Source: Oscillospiraceae bacterium (GTDB lineage Bacteria; Bacillota; Clostridia; Oscillospirales; Ruminococcaceae). From it: 64,000 nucleotides of DNA. The notes below the pieces were generated by a model, which ran no database searches, had not been told where the DNA came from, and saw nothing but the letters and a program-made list of their open reading frames with translations. A program made the position numbers and the translations under genes. Positions within the stretch are counted from its first letter, which is position 1; every line of letters begins with the position of its first letter. The DNA is taken from positions 79,291 to 143,290 of the forward strand of contig JAGASH010000002.1 of NCBI GenBank assembly GCA_017847835.1, read 5' to 3'. Positions 23,669 to 32,280 of this stretch are shown piece by piece.

Positions 23669-26209
23669 TTATTTCGCTGCGGTTTGCCTCATCACGAGCT
23701 TCCCCATAAATTCGCGCGTGTGGAGCGGTCTGCCGTTTACAATGCCTTGAATGTAGTCAATACCGAATGCGCTCGCGACATCGAGAAGCTGTTGGTTGTC
23801 GATACCCTTAATGCAGATTTCTATACCCTTTTCGTGGGCTTTTTCGATAAACGAGCGAACATATCCCGTCGATACCTCGTCGCCGCAAAGACGGTGCATA
23901 TTCAGCTTGATTGCCTTTATGTAAGGGTTGTCAAACAGCGCGTCCGTGAGGAAAATGCCCTGCTTGTCGTCCGCGACAATGTTCACTCCGAGCGCGTCAA
24001 GCTGTTTGAGGTTTATGTTGCTTTTTGCGAGAGTACCCGCGCTTTCTGACGTGATAACATTTATTGCGTCCGGCGGCAGAGAGTTATCCGTGAGCGCCTG
24101 TTTGAGCGAAAGAACGCTGAATTCCGAGTTTAACGTGGACTCCGACATATCAAAACCCACCTTGAAATTCTCAACTCCGCTTTCTCTCACCGACGCGCAG
24201 AATTCGCAAAGACGGTTCATTGCATATTCGTACACCTTTATGCCATATCCGAGCCGCTCCAGAATGGGCAGGAAACGTTCCTTGGACACGATTATCTCGT
24301 TGTTTGCCCAGAACATATGTCCCTCGCAGCTTGCCATTTCACCCGTGTGCGCGTTTATAATCGGAGTGTAGAGGAAATAGAAGCCCTTGAAATCGTTCTC
24401 TGCCGCGTCGATAATCAGTCTTCTTACGCGCAGATTTTCGTCCAGCTTTTCTTCGAGGTCAACGGAATAAGTGACGGGAGTCTGCGATTTTCTTTCCTTG
24501 GCAAGCCGAAGTGTTCTGGTTGCCGCTTTAACGCAGTCCGCAAAGCTGTACACATCATCGGGATAGAAAGCAATTCCCGCAAACATTTCGATTTTGTACT
24601 CGGTTTCATTCAGGAACCACGGCACGCGGAATTTTGTGAGAATTGTCCGTGCAAGTCCTGTTGTTTCGCCTTTATCCGTGCCGTCAAGAGTAACGACAAT
24701 GATATCGTTTGAGAAACGGTAAATCTTTTTTCTTGTGCTTACGGGTATTGCCGAAATGTACTCGGCAACGCTCTTGATAACCTCGTCGGCATAGTGATAG
24801 CTGAACGACTCGGACATAGATTTGTAGTTCGCGATTTCGATTGATACAATCGCGCAGGGCTCGCCCTTTGTGATTTTCTCTTTCATATCGCGCTCAAAAG
24901 CGCTCTCGTTCGGGATACCCGTGCTGTGGTCGGTGTAGGCAAGACGTTCGAGATGTTCCTGCGAGAGCGCAAGCTGATTTTCCATAAGAGAGCGGTAAAT
25001 CAGCGTTGACAGGATTGTCGTAAGGCTGCGGAGCATTTTGCGGTCGCGGTTTGACCACACTCTGTCCGTCTGAGGGGAAATGAAGATAATCATTCCCTTA
25101 CTGATACCGTTTTCGTACACTCTTGAAATCGCGCAGCTTCTGTTCCTGCTCGGAGCGCCGGAAAGTTCGTTCTCGTTCAAGCAGACAACCGCGTTCACGT
25201 CAAGCTGCTCGTTCAAGCGCTCGTCTTTCATCTGCTGCGAGATAACGGGAATAAGATTTCCCGACTCGTTCCAATGGTACACTTTCACGGGCTCGCAGTC
25301 GTCCGCTGCAAAAAGCATTTTTTCCAGCCCGAAATAATCGTTTATTATCGGGATAATGCAGGAAAATGCAGCGGCTGTATTCTCGCATTTAAGCGTATGC
25401 GAATAGACGTTGTTTATAAGTATCTGGTCCTCGAAATTCTCGCCGAGAAGCTTGTTTGCATTCTGGCTGTTTTCCATTTCCTCACCGATTACAACGTAGG
25501 AATTTGCAATCTCCGAAACCGTCTGTACCATTATTTCAAGCAGCGGTGCGCTTTCGTTTATGTCTTCAAGCGACTCGCCCGCGATAATCCAGCTCGCGCA
25601 GGTTCTGTGCTTGACGCGGATACTTTTCTTGCGCTGATAGCTCATCTTGTTGAGATTAATCTTTTTATCCTGAAGATAAGCGGACGCAATTATGCTTCCG
25701 TCGTTTGCAACAATAGCGGAGTAAAGCCCCTTGATATGCGAAAACGGCTGCTGGATAAGCTCGAGATAATCCACGCCGAGAATATCGCGCAAATCGGGCT
25801 CGTCGTCCGAGCTTATGGACTCCTTGATTTTCGTGCGGAACTTGTGCATAACTGCGTCCTCGCTCTCGCATTCGAGATACTCGGTCACGTCGAACATCAT
25901 TCCGCAGAAATCCGTCGCGCCCTTTGAAGGGTGCTCCGCGCCCGCAGACATATAGAACCAGCGGTATTCCCCGTCCATTTTCAGACGCGCGTGAGTTTTG
26001 ATACTTCCGCCCTTGCCGTTGATAACCTCGTTTACAATACTGCAAAAAGGCATATAATCATCGGGGTGCAGAATTTCGCTCAAAAGCGCTTTTCTCTTAT
26101 CGGAAAACGGGTTTGTTTTTCCGAAAAATTCGATAGGAAAGCCTGGCTTGTATTTCATAAAGAAAGCGTAATTTCCGCTGTTCATAACAGCTCTGTCTAA
26201 TTTTGACAC
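23669..26209 (-). CDS. PAS-GGDEF-EAL protein with degenerate catalytic motifs
   Basis: An 846-residue multidomain signalling protein. Residues about 20-110 form a PAS fold (YRWFYMSAGAEHPS), the middle contains a GAF-like region, residues about 420-560 a GGDEF domain and about 590-840 an EAL domain. The GGDEF signature is replaced by RFSNDII near residue 500, and the EAL motif by CEGHMFW near residue 630; AEGVET-like positions read IKGIDNQ. Both catalytic activities are probably lost, leaving a c-di-GMP receptor or scaffold. The GTG at 26209 is chosen because AGAGGTG lies 6 bases upstream. Confidence 0.85.
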   Translation of the reverse strand: MSKLDRAVMNSGNYAFFMKYKPGFPIEFFGKTNPFSDKRKALLSEILHPDDYMPFCSIVNEVINGKGGSIKTHARLKMDGEYRWFYMSAGAEHPSKGATDFCGMMFDVTEYLECESEDAVMHKFRTKIKESISSDDEPDLRDILGVDYLELIQQPFSHIKGLYSAIVANDGSIIASAYLQDKKINLNKMSYQRKKSIRVKHRTCASWIIAGESLEDINESAPLLEIMVQTVSEIANSYVVIGEEMENSQNANKLLGENFEDQILINNVYSHTLKCENTAAAFSCIIPIINDYFGLEKMLFAADDCEPVKVYHWNESGNLIPVISQQMKDERLNEQLDVNAVVCLNENELSGAPSRNRSCAISRVYENGISKGMIIFISPQTDRVWSNRDRKMLRSLTTILSTLIYRSLMENQLALSQEHLERLAYTDHSTGIPNESAFERDMKEKITKGEPCAIVSIEIANYKSMSESFSYHYADEVIKSVAEYISAIPVSTRKKIYRFSNDIIVVTLDGTDKGETTGLARTILTKFRVPWFLNETEYKIEMFAGIAFYPDDVYSFADCVKAATRTLRLAKERKSQTPVTYSVDLEEKLDENLRVRRLIIDAAENDFKGFYFLYTPIINAHTGEMASCEGHMFWANNEIIVSKERFLPILERLGYGIKVYEYAMNRLCEFCASVRESGVENFKVGFDMSESTLNSEFSVLSLKQALTDNSLPPDAINVITSESAGTLAKSNINLKQLDALGVNIVADDKQGIFLTDALFDNPYIKAIKLNMHRLCGDEVSTGYVRSFIEKAHEKGIEICIKGIDNQQLLDVASAFGIDYIQGIVNGRPLHTREFMGKLVMRQTAAK

Positions 26210-26403
26210 AAAAATCACCTCTTGACAATAGCGTTGCTGAAATGTTTTATTATGATAAATTCACACATTGAATATATTTATTCATTTACTATATACATTA
26301 TACCAAAATAATTTCAACATTTCAAGTGGTTTTTAGTTATTTTTATAAAACTTTCACAAATTTTAGCCTTTTTTCACAAATTCTCGGAAAAATTAAAAAC
26401 CAC

Positions 26404-26432
26404 TTGCCGTATCGCTCAAATTGTGTTATAAT
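26404..26432 (+). promoter_or_regulatory. Promoter of the amidohydrolase-fumarase operon
   Basis: TTGCCG, a 17-bp spacer and TATAAT (26427-26432) with an extended TG. Confidence 0.7.
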
Positions 26433-26477
26433 AATATGTATACTTTTTTATGAAAAAATCATTACAAGAGGAAAATT

Positions 26478-27671
26478 ATGGTTATAACAAACGTCAACAT
26501 CAAGTCAATGGCAAACAATGATTTCGCAAACGGATATGTCCGCGTAAACGGCGGCGTATTCACCGAAATCGGCGATATGAAGGACTTCAGACCCGCAGAC
26601 GAGGAAATTATCGACGGAAAGGGCGCAGACCTTTATCCCGGCTTTGTCGACGCGCACTGTCACCTCGGAATGTGGTCGGACGCGCTCTGCTTTGAGGGTG
26701 ACGACGGAAACGAGGACACCGACCCCGCAACCCCTCAGCTTCGCGCAATCGACAGCATAAACGCGCTTGACCGCTGCTTTGAGGACGCGGCTCGCGCGGG
26801 AGTTACGGCTGTCTGCACGGGCGTCGGCAGCGCAAATCCTATCGGCGGCACGTTCTCGCTTATCAAAACCTACGGCTCGAAGCGCGTGGATAAGCTGATT
26901 GTGAAAAATCCCGCTGCGATTAAATTCGCGCTCGGTGAAAATCCCAAGAGCACCTACAACGACCGCGATGAAACTCCCGTTACGCGAATGGCAACGGCGG
27001 GAATTATCCGTGAGAACCTCGCGAAAGCGCTTCGTTATAAGGAAGATTTGGACGAGTACACCCGCACAAAGGGCACCGACGACGAAACCTCACGCCCCGA
27101 TTTTGACGCGAAATGCGAGGCGCTTATGCCGCTGTTCAACAAGAAAGACAAGCTCAAAGCGCATTTTCACTGTCATCGTGCCGACGATATCTTCACGGCA
27201 ATCCGCATTTCAAAGGAGTTCAACCTCGACTATGTGCTTATTCACTGCACGGACGGCGGGATTATCGCAGAGGAGCTTGCCGAGGATATGCCCGCGGTTG
27301 TGCTCGGACCGCTTATGGGTGACCGCGGAAAGCCCGAGCTTGCTCACCACGACATAAAAACGCCCGCTGTTCTCGGGGAAAACGGAATAAAGTTCGCTAT
27401 CTGCACCGACCACCCCGAAACACCTATTCAGTATCTTCCGCTTACGGCGGCACTTGCCGTTCGAGGCGGTCTTGCGAGGGAAGAGGCGCTGCGCGCGATT
27501 ACGATAAACGCGGCGGAAATCATCGGCGCAGCGGACAAAATCGGCTCGGTTGAAGTCGGAAAGGACGCGGATTTTTCGCTGTTTACCGGCGACCCGCTGG
27601 ATATAACCGAAACACCACGTTTGGTTTGCGTTTCGGGGAGAATAGTTGAAGGAATGGGAGATAATTTATGA
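26478..27671 (+). CDS. Amidohydrolase (imidazolonepropionase-like)
   Basis: A 397-residue metal-dependent hydrolase of the amidohydrolase superfamily. Metal-binding motifs are VDAHCHLGMW near residue 58, HFHCHR in the middle, LIHCTDGG and ICTDHPETP. The C-terminal NAAEIIGAADKIGSVEVGKDADF is the usual closing of this fold. The AGAGGAAAATT site precedes the ATG. The substrate is not known; it resembles proteins annotated as imidazolonepropionase-related in Clostridia. Its end overlaps the fumarase alpha start by 4 bases, so the two are translationally coupled. Confidence 0.85.
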   Translation: MVITNVNIKSMANNDFANGYVRVNGGVFTEIGDMKDFRPADEEIIDGKGADLYPGFVDAHCHLGMWSDALCFEGDDGNEDTDPATPQLRAIDSINALDRCFEDAARAGVTAVCTGVGSANPIGGTFSLIKTYGSKRVDKLIVKNPAAIKFALGENPKSTYNDRDETPVTRMATAGIIRENLAKALRYKEDLDEYTRTKGTDDETSRPDFDAKCEALMPLFNKKDKLKAHFHCHRADDIFTAIRISKEFNLDYVLIHCTDGGIIAEELAEDMPAVVLGPLMGDRGKPELAHHDIKTPAVLGENGIKFAICTDHPETPIQYLPLTAALAVRGGLAREEALRAITINAAEIIGAADKIGSVEVGKDADFSLFTGDPLDITETPRLVCVSGRIVEGMGDNL

Positions 27672-28510
27672 GAGAAATTAATGCCGAAGTAATCACAAAT
27701 GCCATAGCAAAACTCTGCGTTGAGGCGAATTTGCATTTGCCCGAGGGAATGCGCGACTGCCTCAGAAACGCTCAGAAAAACGAAGAAAGCGACCTCTGCA
27801 AAAGCGTGCTCGGCGACCTTGAAAAAAATCTTGACGCTGCCGAGGAGCTTTCCGTGCCGATTTGTCAGGACACGGGAATGGCTGTTGTTTTCGCGGAAAT
27901 CGGACAGGACGTACATATTATAAATGGCGGCTTCGAGGACGCAGTGAACAAGGGTGTTGCAAAGGGCTACGTTGAGGGAAAACTGCGACTCAGCGTTGTC
28001 GGCGACCCGATTGAGCGCGTGAATACGGGAAATAACACACCTGCGATTATTCACACGAGAATTGTTGACGGTGAGGAAATCCGGCTTATGGTTGCGCCGA
28101 AAGGCTTCGGAAGCGAGAATATGAGCCGCCTGAAGATGTTTACTCCGTCTGCTTCAAAGGAAGATATCGTCAATTTCATCATCGAAACCGCTTCCGTTGC
28201 GGGAAGCAATCCCTGCCCGCCGATTGTTGTCGGAGTGGGAATAGGCGGTGATTTCGAGCAGTGCGCACTCCTTGCGAAAAAGGCGCTTTGCCGTGATTTG
28301 ACCGAGCGCAACCCGAAAGCGATGTACGCGGAAATGGAAAAACAGGCTCTTGACGGGATAAACCGCCTCGGAATCGGCGCGCAGGGCTTCGGCGGCACGC
28401 AGACAGCTCTCTATGTCAACATCGAGCAGGCTCCCACGCATATCGCGGGCTTGCCCGTGGCGGTAAATATGGGCTGTCACGTCACCCGTCACGCGGTTTG
28501 CGTAATTTAA
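27668..28510 (+). CDS. Class I fumarate hydratase, alpha subunit
   Basis: A 280-residue iron-sulphur hydro-lyase subunit (fumarase/tartrate dehydratase alpha, TtdA/FumA N-terminal type). Family motifs are PICQDTGMAVVF (first cluster cysteine), GFGSENMSRLKMF, SNPCPPIVVGVGIGG and LGIGAQGFGGTQTAL. The length is normal for a split alpha subunit, which needs a beta subunit of about 190 residues for activity; none follows here, where a sigma-factor gene begins 60 bp later. The beta gene must lie elsewhere. The ATG overlaps the amidohydrolase stop (ATGA). Confidence 0.9.
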   Translation: MREINAEVITNAIAKLCVEANLHLPEGMRDCLRNAQKNEESDLCKSVLGDLEKNLDAAEELSVPICQDTGMAVVFAEIGQDVHIINGGFEDAVNKGVAKGYVEGKLRLSVVGDPIERVNTGNNTPAIIHTRIVDGEEIRLMVAPKGFGSENMSRLKMFTPSASKEDIVNFIIETASVAGSNPCPPIVVGVGIGGDFEQCALLAKKALCRDLTERNPKAMYAEMEKQALDGINRLGIGAQGFGGTQTALYVNIEQAPTHIAGLPVAVNMGCHVTRHAVCVI

Positions 28511-28519
28511 AGAAATTTG

Positions 28520-28547
28520 TGCAACTTTTTTCGGAGTTGTCGGGTAT
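28520..28547 (+). promoter_or_regulatory. Possible ECF-type autoregulated promoter
   Basis: TGCAAC at 28520-28525 and TTGTCGGGTAT at 28537-28547 resemble the AAC / GTC elements of ECF sigma promoters, directly upstream of an ECF gene. The spacing is short, so this is tentative. Confidence 0.3.
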
Positions 28548-28570
28548 TATAAGTAAATCGGAGTTTTGTT

Positions 28571-29104
28571 ATGGAATTTTCTCTGAAAACCACGGAGAGC
28601 TTCAACGAGGTAATGCGGCACTATCTGCCGATGGTTTACCGAATAGCTTTCACGCGTCTCGGAAATGCCGCTGAAGCCGAGGACGCGGCACAGGACGTGT
28701 TTGTGCGGTATTTCAAGGCAGACAAAACCTATCAGTCCGAGGAACACCGCAAGGCTTTTCTGATACGCTGTGCGGTTAATCGGGCGAATTCCTATGCGAA
28801 AAGCGCTCACGCACAGCACACCGCTCACACCGACGCTCTCGAAAATCTTCCCGACGACGCGCTTCAAACAGGTGACACAACTGCCGACAACGCGCTGAAA
28901 GCCGAGCTTCACCGCGAGGTTCTGGAGGCGGTTATGCGGCTTGCTCCCGATTATCGCACGGCGATTTATTTGTTTTACTTCGAGGATATGAGTGTTTCGC
29001 AGATTGCCGAGGCAACGCGTTCTCGTGAAAATACCGTAAAGTCGCGGCTTTCAAGAGCGCGCGAAAAGCTGAAAGCCGAGCTTTCCGACCTAAATTTTGA
29101 CTGA
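28571..29104 (+). CDS. ECF-family RNA polymerase sigma factor
   Basis: A 177-residue sigma-70 family protein with region 2 (VYRIAFTRLGNAAEAEDAAQ, then DVFVRYFKA) and region 4 (APDYRTAIYLFYFEDMSVSQ, then IAEATRSRENTVKSRLSRAR), joined by a short linker. It directs transcription of a stress or envelope regulon. The following gene encodes a membrane-anchored protein that starts 13 bp after its stop and looks like its anti-sigma partner. The ATG has only a weak upstream GGAG site. Confidence 0.93.
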   Translation: MEFSLKTTESFNEVMRHYLPMVYRIAFTRLGNAAEAEDAAQDVFVRYFKADKTYQSEEHRKAFLIRCAVNRANSYAKSAHAQHTAHTDALENLPDDALQTGDTTADNALKAELHREVLEAVMRLAPDYRTAIYLFYFEDMSVSQIAEATRSRENTVKSRLSRAREKLKAELSDLNFD

Positions 29105-29117
29105 AAGGAGAAATTTT

Positions 29118-29801
29118 ATGAAATTCAGCGAAGAATACAAATCGGCGATGAATGAAATTTCTCCCGATGAAAAAACCTCGCGGCGTATCGAAAATGCGGT
29201 TATGGAGCGGATTTCCGTGCCCGCAAAGAAGAAAAAACCGTTTTACGTTTACGCGGGAGCACTTTCGGGCGCGGCTGCTTGCATAGCGGTTTTGTGCGTT
29301 GTGCTGATTAACGTCAACAGCGGCAGCCTTGTAAAAGACACGAGCGGAATGGCTCTTGCTCCAACTGGCAGCGCAGGATTGCTTGAGGATTACACCACGG
29401 ACGCAAGCCCATCGAGCGTCACAAACGAAACCACCGATATGATTTTCACGGAAAGCACAAACGATAAAATCAACTCTTTTCAGTCGGCGGGCAGCGCGGG
29501 CTTTGAAGCGCCCGAAGCTGAGGGCAGCAAAAATCAGGTTTCCGTGCCGAAGGACAACGCGGTTTCCGAGGAAGTGTATTCGATTGAGTTTTTGACGGAC
29601 GGCACGGTTGCTGTCAAGGGAAACGGCATAAACGCGGTTTTCCGTCCGGACAACGCAGTCACGCATTTCACAAACCCTCAGCAGGACTTGTCAAAAGCGA
29701 AAACTCAAAATGGCGAGCTTTATCAAATCCGCCTTGAAAGCAATTTCCTGTACATTTTCGGGGACGATTTGCAGACAGCCGAGTGCTACAAACTCGCATA
29801 A
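29118..29801 (+). CDS. Membrane-anchored putative anti-sigma factor
   Basis: A 227-residue protein: an N-terminal cytosolic part of about 45 residues (ISPDEKTSRRIENAVMERI), one transmembrane helix near residues 45-67 (YAGALSGAAACIAVLCVVLI) and a Thr/Ser-rich extracellular region with a small C-terminal domain. The arrangement and position after an ECF sigma gene suggest an anti-sigma factor, but no zinc-binding HxxxCxxC motif is present. The ATG at 29118 follows AAAGGAGAAATTTT and replaces an upstream reading without a ribosome site. Confidence 0.7.
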   Translation: MKFSEEYKSAMNEISPDEKTSRRIENAVMERISVPAKKKKPFYVYAGALSGAAACIAVLCVVLINVNSGSLVKDTSGMALAPTGSAGLLEDYTTDASPSSVTNETTDMIFTESTNDKINSFQSAGSAGFEAPEAEGSKNQVSVPKDNAVSEEVYSIEFLTDGTVAVKGNGINAVFRPDNAVTHFTNPQQDLSKAKTQNGELYQIRLESNFLYIFGDDLQTAECYKLA

Positions 29802-29813
29802 TTTCACAAAAAC

Positions 29814-29841
29814 AAAACGGAGCATTTTCGCTCCGTTTTTT
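29814..29841 (+). terminator. Terminator of the sigma/anti-sigma operon
   Basis: A stem (AAACGGAGC/GCTCCGTTT, loop ATTTTC) is followed by a T-run. It can also serve the convergent aroK transcript. Confidence 0.9.
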
Positions 29842-29842
29842 A

Positions 29843-30346
29843 TTATTTCTGCTCGGAATAACGAACCAGCTTTTCGATTTCGATTGCTATGGTCTTGTCG
29901 CGCGCGTTTCCGTTTACCATAAAAGTGCTGTTGCGCTTGTAAATCACGCTTCGCTTGTCGTACAGCTCGTGAAGCTGCTCTTTCGTGTTTTTCACGACAA
30001 GCGGGCGGTTTTTGTCGCCTTGTATCCTGCGGTAGCACTCCTCGAAGGACGTGTTGATGTAAACGGAAATTCCGCTTTCCTTCGCGTAACGCGCCGTTTC
30101 ATCGTTTATCAGCGCACCGCCGCCCGTTGCCACAACGCAGCCGTTTGCAAGCTCGCGGATATATTTCGCTTCAAGCTCGCGGAAATGCGGCTCGCCGAAT
30201 TTGTCGAAAATTTCGGGAATAGTCATCTTTTCTGCGTTCACAATATATTTATCGAGGTCGATGAAACTCATCGAGAGCCTTTTCGCGAGCATTCGTCCGA
30301 TGTGACTTTTTCCGCAGCCCATAAATCCGCACAAATACACGCTCAT
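29843..30346 (-). CDS. aroK: Shikimate kinase
   Basis: A 167-residue P-loop kinase that phosphorylates shikimate in chorismate synthesis. Motifs are GFMGCGKSHIGR (Walker A) at residues 7-18, FIDLDKYI (shikimate site), EAKYIRELANGCVVATGGGA and the lid arginine region NRPLVV. The length is typical. Its ATG overlaps the aroE stop by 4 bases. Confidence 0.93.
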   Translation of the reverse strand: MSVYLCGFMGCGKSHIGRMLAKRLSMSFIDLDKYIVNAEKMTIPEIFDKFGEPHFRELEAKYIRELANGCVVATGGGALINDETARYAKESGISVYINTSFEECYRRIQGDKNRPLVVKNTKEQLHELYDKRSVIYKRNSTFMVNGNARDKTIAIEIEKLVRYSEQK

Positions 30347-31173
30347 ATCAAATTCTCCATATCGACAATCAGCTTATCGATATCTTCTTTATTGAATTTT
30401 GCGCCGTACCAGATTTCGTGCGCGGCAACCGCCTGCAAAACCAGCATTGCCATACCGTTCAAGCCTTTTTTGCCCTTTTCGCGAGCGGTTTTCACAAGCA
30501 GGGTTTCCTTCGGGTTGTAAATCACATCGAAAACATAGTCGAACTTGCCCGCGACTTCTTCGGAGCAGGGCATTCTGTCGGTTTTCGGGAACATTCCCAC
30601 GGGAGTAGCGTTTATCAGCAAATCACCGCCGTCCGTTTCTTCAAGGCAGCCGCTTTCGATAACCGTGATTTTTACGGAGCTGTCGGGCTTTTGTGCTTTG
30701 ATTTCCTCGACAACCTTTTCCGCGAGCGGCAAATCGCTTTTCAGCGCGGCGATTGTAAGCTCTGCGCCCGAAAGTGCCGCTTCAATGCAAATCATTCTTC
30801 CGACTCCGCCGCAGCTGATAACCGTAACCTTTGAATTAAGCGTCGCTCCGAGCAGGTCAATCGACTTTGTGAAGCCGATAACGTCGGTGTTGTAGCCGGT
30901 CTTTTCGCCGCCTTTTACGCAGTTTACCGACTGATAACGCTTCGCGCCCTCGGACAGCTCCGAGCAGTAATCGATAATCGCGACCTTGTGCGGGATTGTG
31001 ACGTTAATTCCCGCAAACTCGTCCAGAAACGCGTATTTTCCCGAAAGCTCCTCGGGAGCGATATCGTTGAGCGAGTACTCCGCGGGTTTGCCCGAAAGCT
31101 CAAACAAGCGCGTGTGAATTTGCGGCGAGAGCGAGTGACCGAGCGGGTGCCCGATTAAGCAGTATTTGTTCAT
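30343..31173 (-). CDS. aroE: Shikimate dehydrogenase
   Basis: A 276-residue NADP-dependent dehydrogenase reducing 3-dehydroshikimate. The N-terminal GHPLGHSLSPQIH is the shikimate-binding motif, GINVTIPHK holds the catalytic lysine, and the Rossmann loop reads VISCGGVGRMICIEAAL; the C-terminus carries LNGMAMLVLQAVAA. Its ATG at 31173 is one base beyond the fabD stop codon and its ribosome site AAAGGAG lies in the end of fabD, so fabD-aroE-aroK form one minus-strand operon. Confidence 0.93.
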   Translation of the reverse strand: MNKYCLIGHPLGHSLSPQIHTRLFELSGKPAEYSLNDIAPEELSGKYAFLDEFAGINVTIPHKVAIIDYCSELSEGAKRYQSVNCVKGGEKTGYNTDVIGFTKSIDLLGATLNSKVTVISCGGVGRMICIEAALSGAELTIAALKSDLPLAEKVVEEIKAQKPDSSVKITVIESGCLEETDGGDLLINATPVGMFPKTDRMPCSEEVAGKFDYVFDVIYNPKETLLVKTAREKGKKGLNGMAMLVLQAVAAHEIWYGAKFNKEDIDKLIVDMENLI

Positions 31174-31174
31174 C

Positions 31175-32101
31175 TTATTCTCCTTTAACAGCGGCAAGCG
31201 TCTTTTCAAGCGACGCGAGATTTTCGATGTTCGCGAAAGCAACGCCGCTGAGCGTCTTTCTCACAAGTCCCGTCAGAACCTTGTTCGGACCAAGCTCGAT
31301 AAAGGTATCAATTCCCGCGCTCTGCATAGCGTTCAGCTCGTCCACAAATTTCACAGGTGAGCAGATATGCGCTGCGAGATAGCTCGGCATATCGGAAAAG
31401 TCTTCGAGCTTTTTGCCGTAAAGGTTTGCATAGAAATCGCACTTCGGCGCGCTAAACGTGAAATCCTTGACAGCCGCTTTGAACTCGTCCGCTGCGCTCT
31501 GCATAAGCTTTGTGTGGAATGCCGCAGAAACAGCGAGCTTAACCGAGCGTTTGCCCATTTCGGTGAACTTCGCGATTGCCTCGTCAACGGCAGCAACTTC
31601 GCCCGCGATAACCGTCTGAACGGGTGAATTATAGTTTGCGGGAGCAAGGAAGCCGTTCACCTCGGAGCAGATTTTGTCGATTGTTTCGTTGTCAGCGCCG
31701 ATAATTGCAGCCATTGCGCCCGAAGAATTTTCGGCAGCCTTTGCCATAGCTTCGCTTCTGAGCTTGATTGCCTTGAAAGCGTCTTCCATTGTCAGCATAC
31801 CGCTTGCGTACATTGCCGCGTACTCGCCGAGCGAGTGTCCCGCAACCGCCTCGCAGTCAAGACCGTTTTCACGAGCCGCGCAAAGCGACAGCAGCGAAGC
31901 CGTGAATATCGCGGGCTGTGAAAGACGCGTCTGCGCGAGTTCTTCTGCGGTGGAATTTGCGAGCTTGTCCTTCAGGTCGAAGCCCAAGATGTCCGAGCCG
32001 CATTCAAGTATTTCCTTCGCAGGTGTGAATTTTTCCGCCAAATCAAGTCCCATTCCCTGATACTGCGAGCCTTGTCCCGAAAATAAAAATGCCTTTTTCA
32101 T
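31175..32101 (-). CDS. fabD: Malonyl-CoA:ACP transacylase
   Basis: A 308-residue acyltransferase that loads malonyl groups onto acyl carrier protein. It begins with the GQGSQYQGMGLDLA motif; the nucleophile elbow is GHSLGEYAAMYASG, the active-site His lies in AAFHTKLM, and IELGPNKVLTGL closes the fold. In most Clostridia fabD lies inside the fab operon between fabK and fabG; here it is transcribed divergently from fabH and joined to shikimate genes. A GGAAAAATTTT site precedes the ATG. Confidence 0.94.
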   Translation of the reverse strand: MKKAFLFSGQGSQYQGMGLDLAEKFTPAKEILECGSDILGFDLKDKLANSTAEELAQTRLSQPAIFTASLLSLCAARENGLDCEAVAGHSLGEYAAMYASGMLTMEDAFKAIKLRSEAMAKAAENSSGAMAAIIGADNETIDKICSEVNGFLAPANYNSPVQTVIAGEVAAVDEAIAKFTEMGKRSVKLAVSAAFHTKLMQSAADEFKAAVKDFTFSAPKCDFYANLYGKKLEDFSDMPSYLAAHICSPVKFVDELNAMQSAGIDTFIELGPNKVLTGLVRKTLSGVAFANIENLASLEKTLAAVKGE

Positions 32102-32151
32102 AATAAAATTTTTCCTTTCCTCGGCGTTTTGCCGTTTAATTTCATCTTCCT

Positions 32152-32180
32152 ACTTGACAAATTACACAAAATAGGGTAAA
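32152..32180 (+). promoter_or_regulatory. Promoter of the fab-acc operon
   Basis: TTGACA (32152-32157), a 17-bp spacer and TAAAAT (32175-32180). Confidence 0.8.
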
Positions 32181-32234
32181 ATAAAAAGTGTATTGTAATT
32201 TTGTGCCTGTGGAAAAGTCAGGCAAAACGGATAT

Positions 32235-32256
32235 AAAAATATTATACAATATTTTT
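32235..32256 (+). promoter_or_regulatory. AT-rich palindrome before fabH
   Basis: AAAAATATT-ATAC-AATATTTTT is a perfect 9-bp inverted repeat about 55 bases after the -10 box and 15 bases before the fabH ribosome site. It does not match the FapR or FabT consensus, but its place suggests an operator of a lipid regulator or a leader hairpin. Confidence 0.45.
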
Positions 32257-32280
32257 TAAATAAAATCAAGGAGATTTTTG

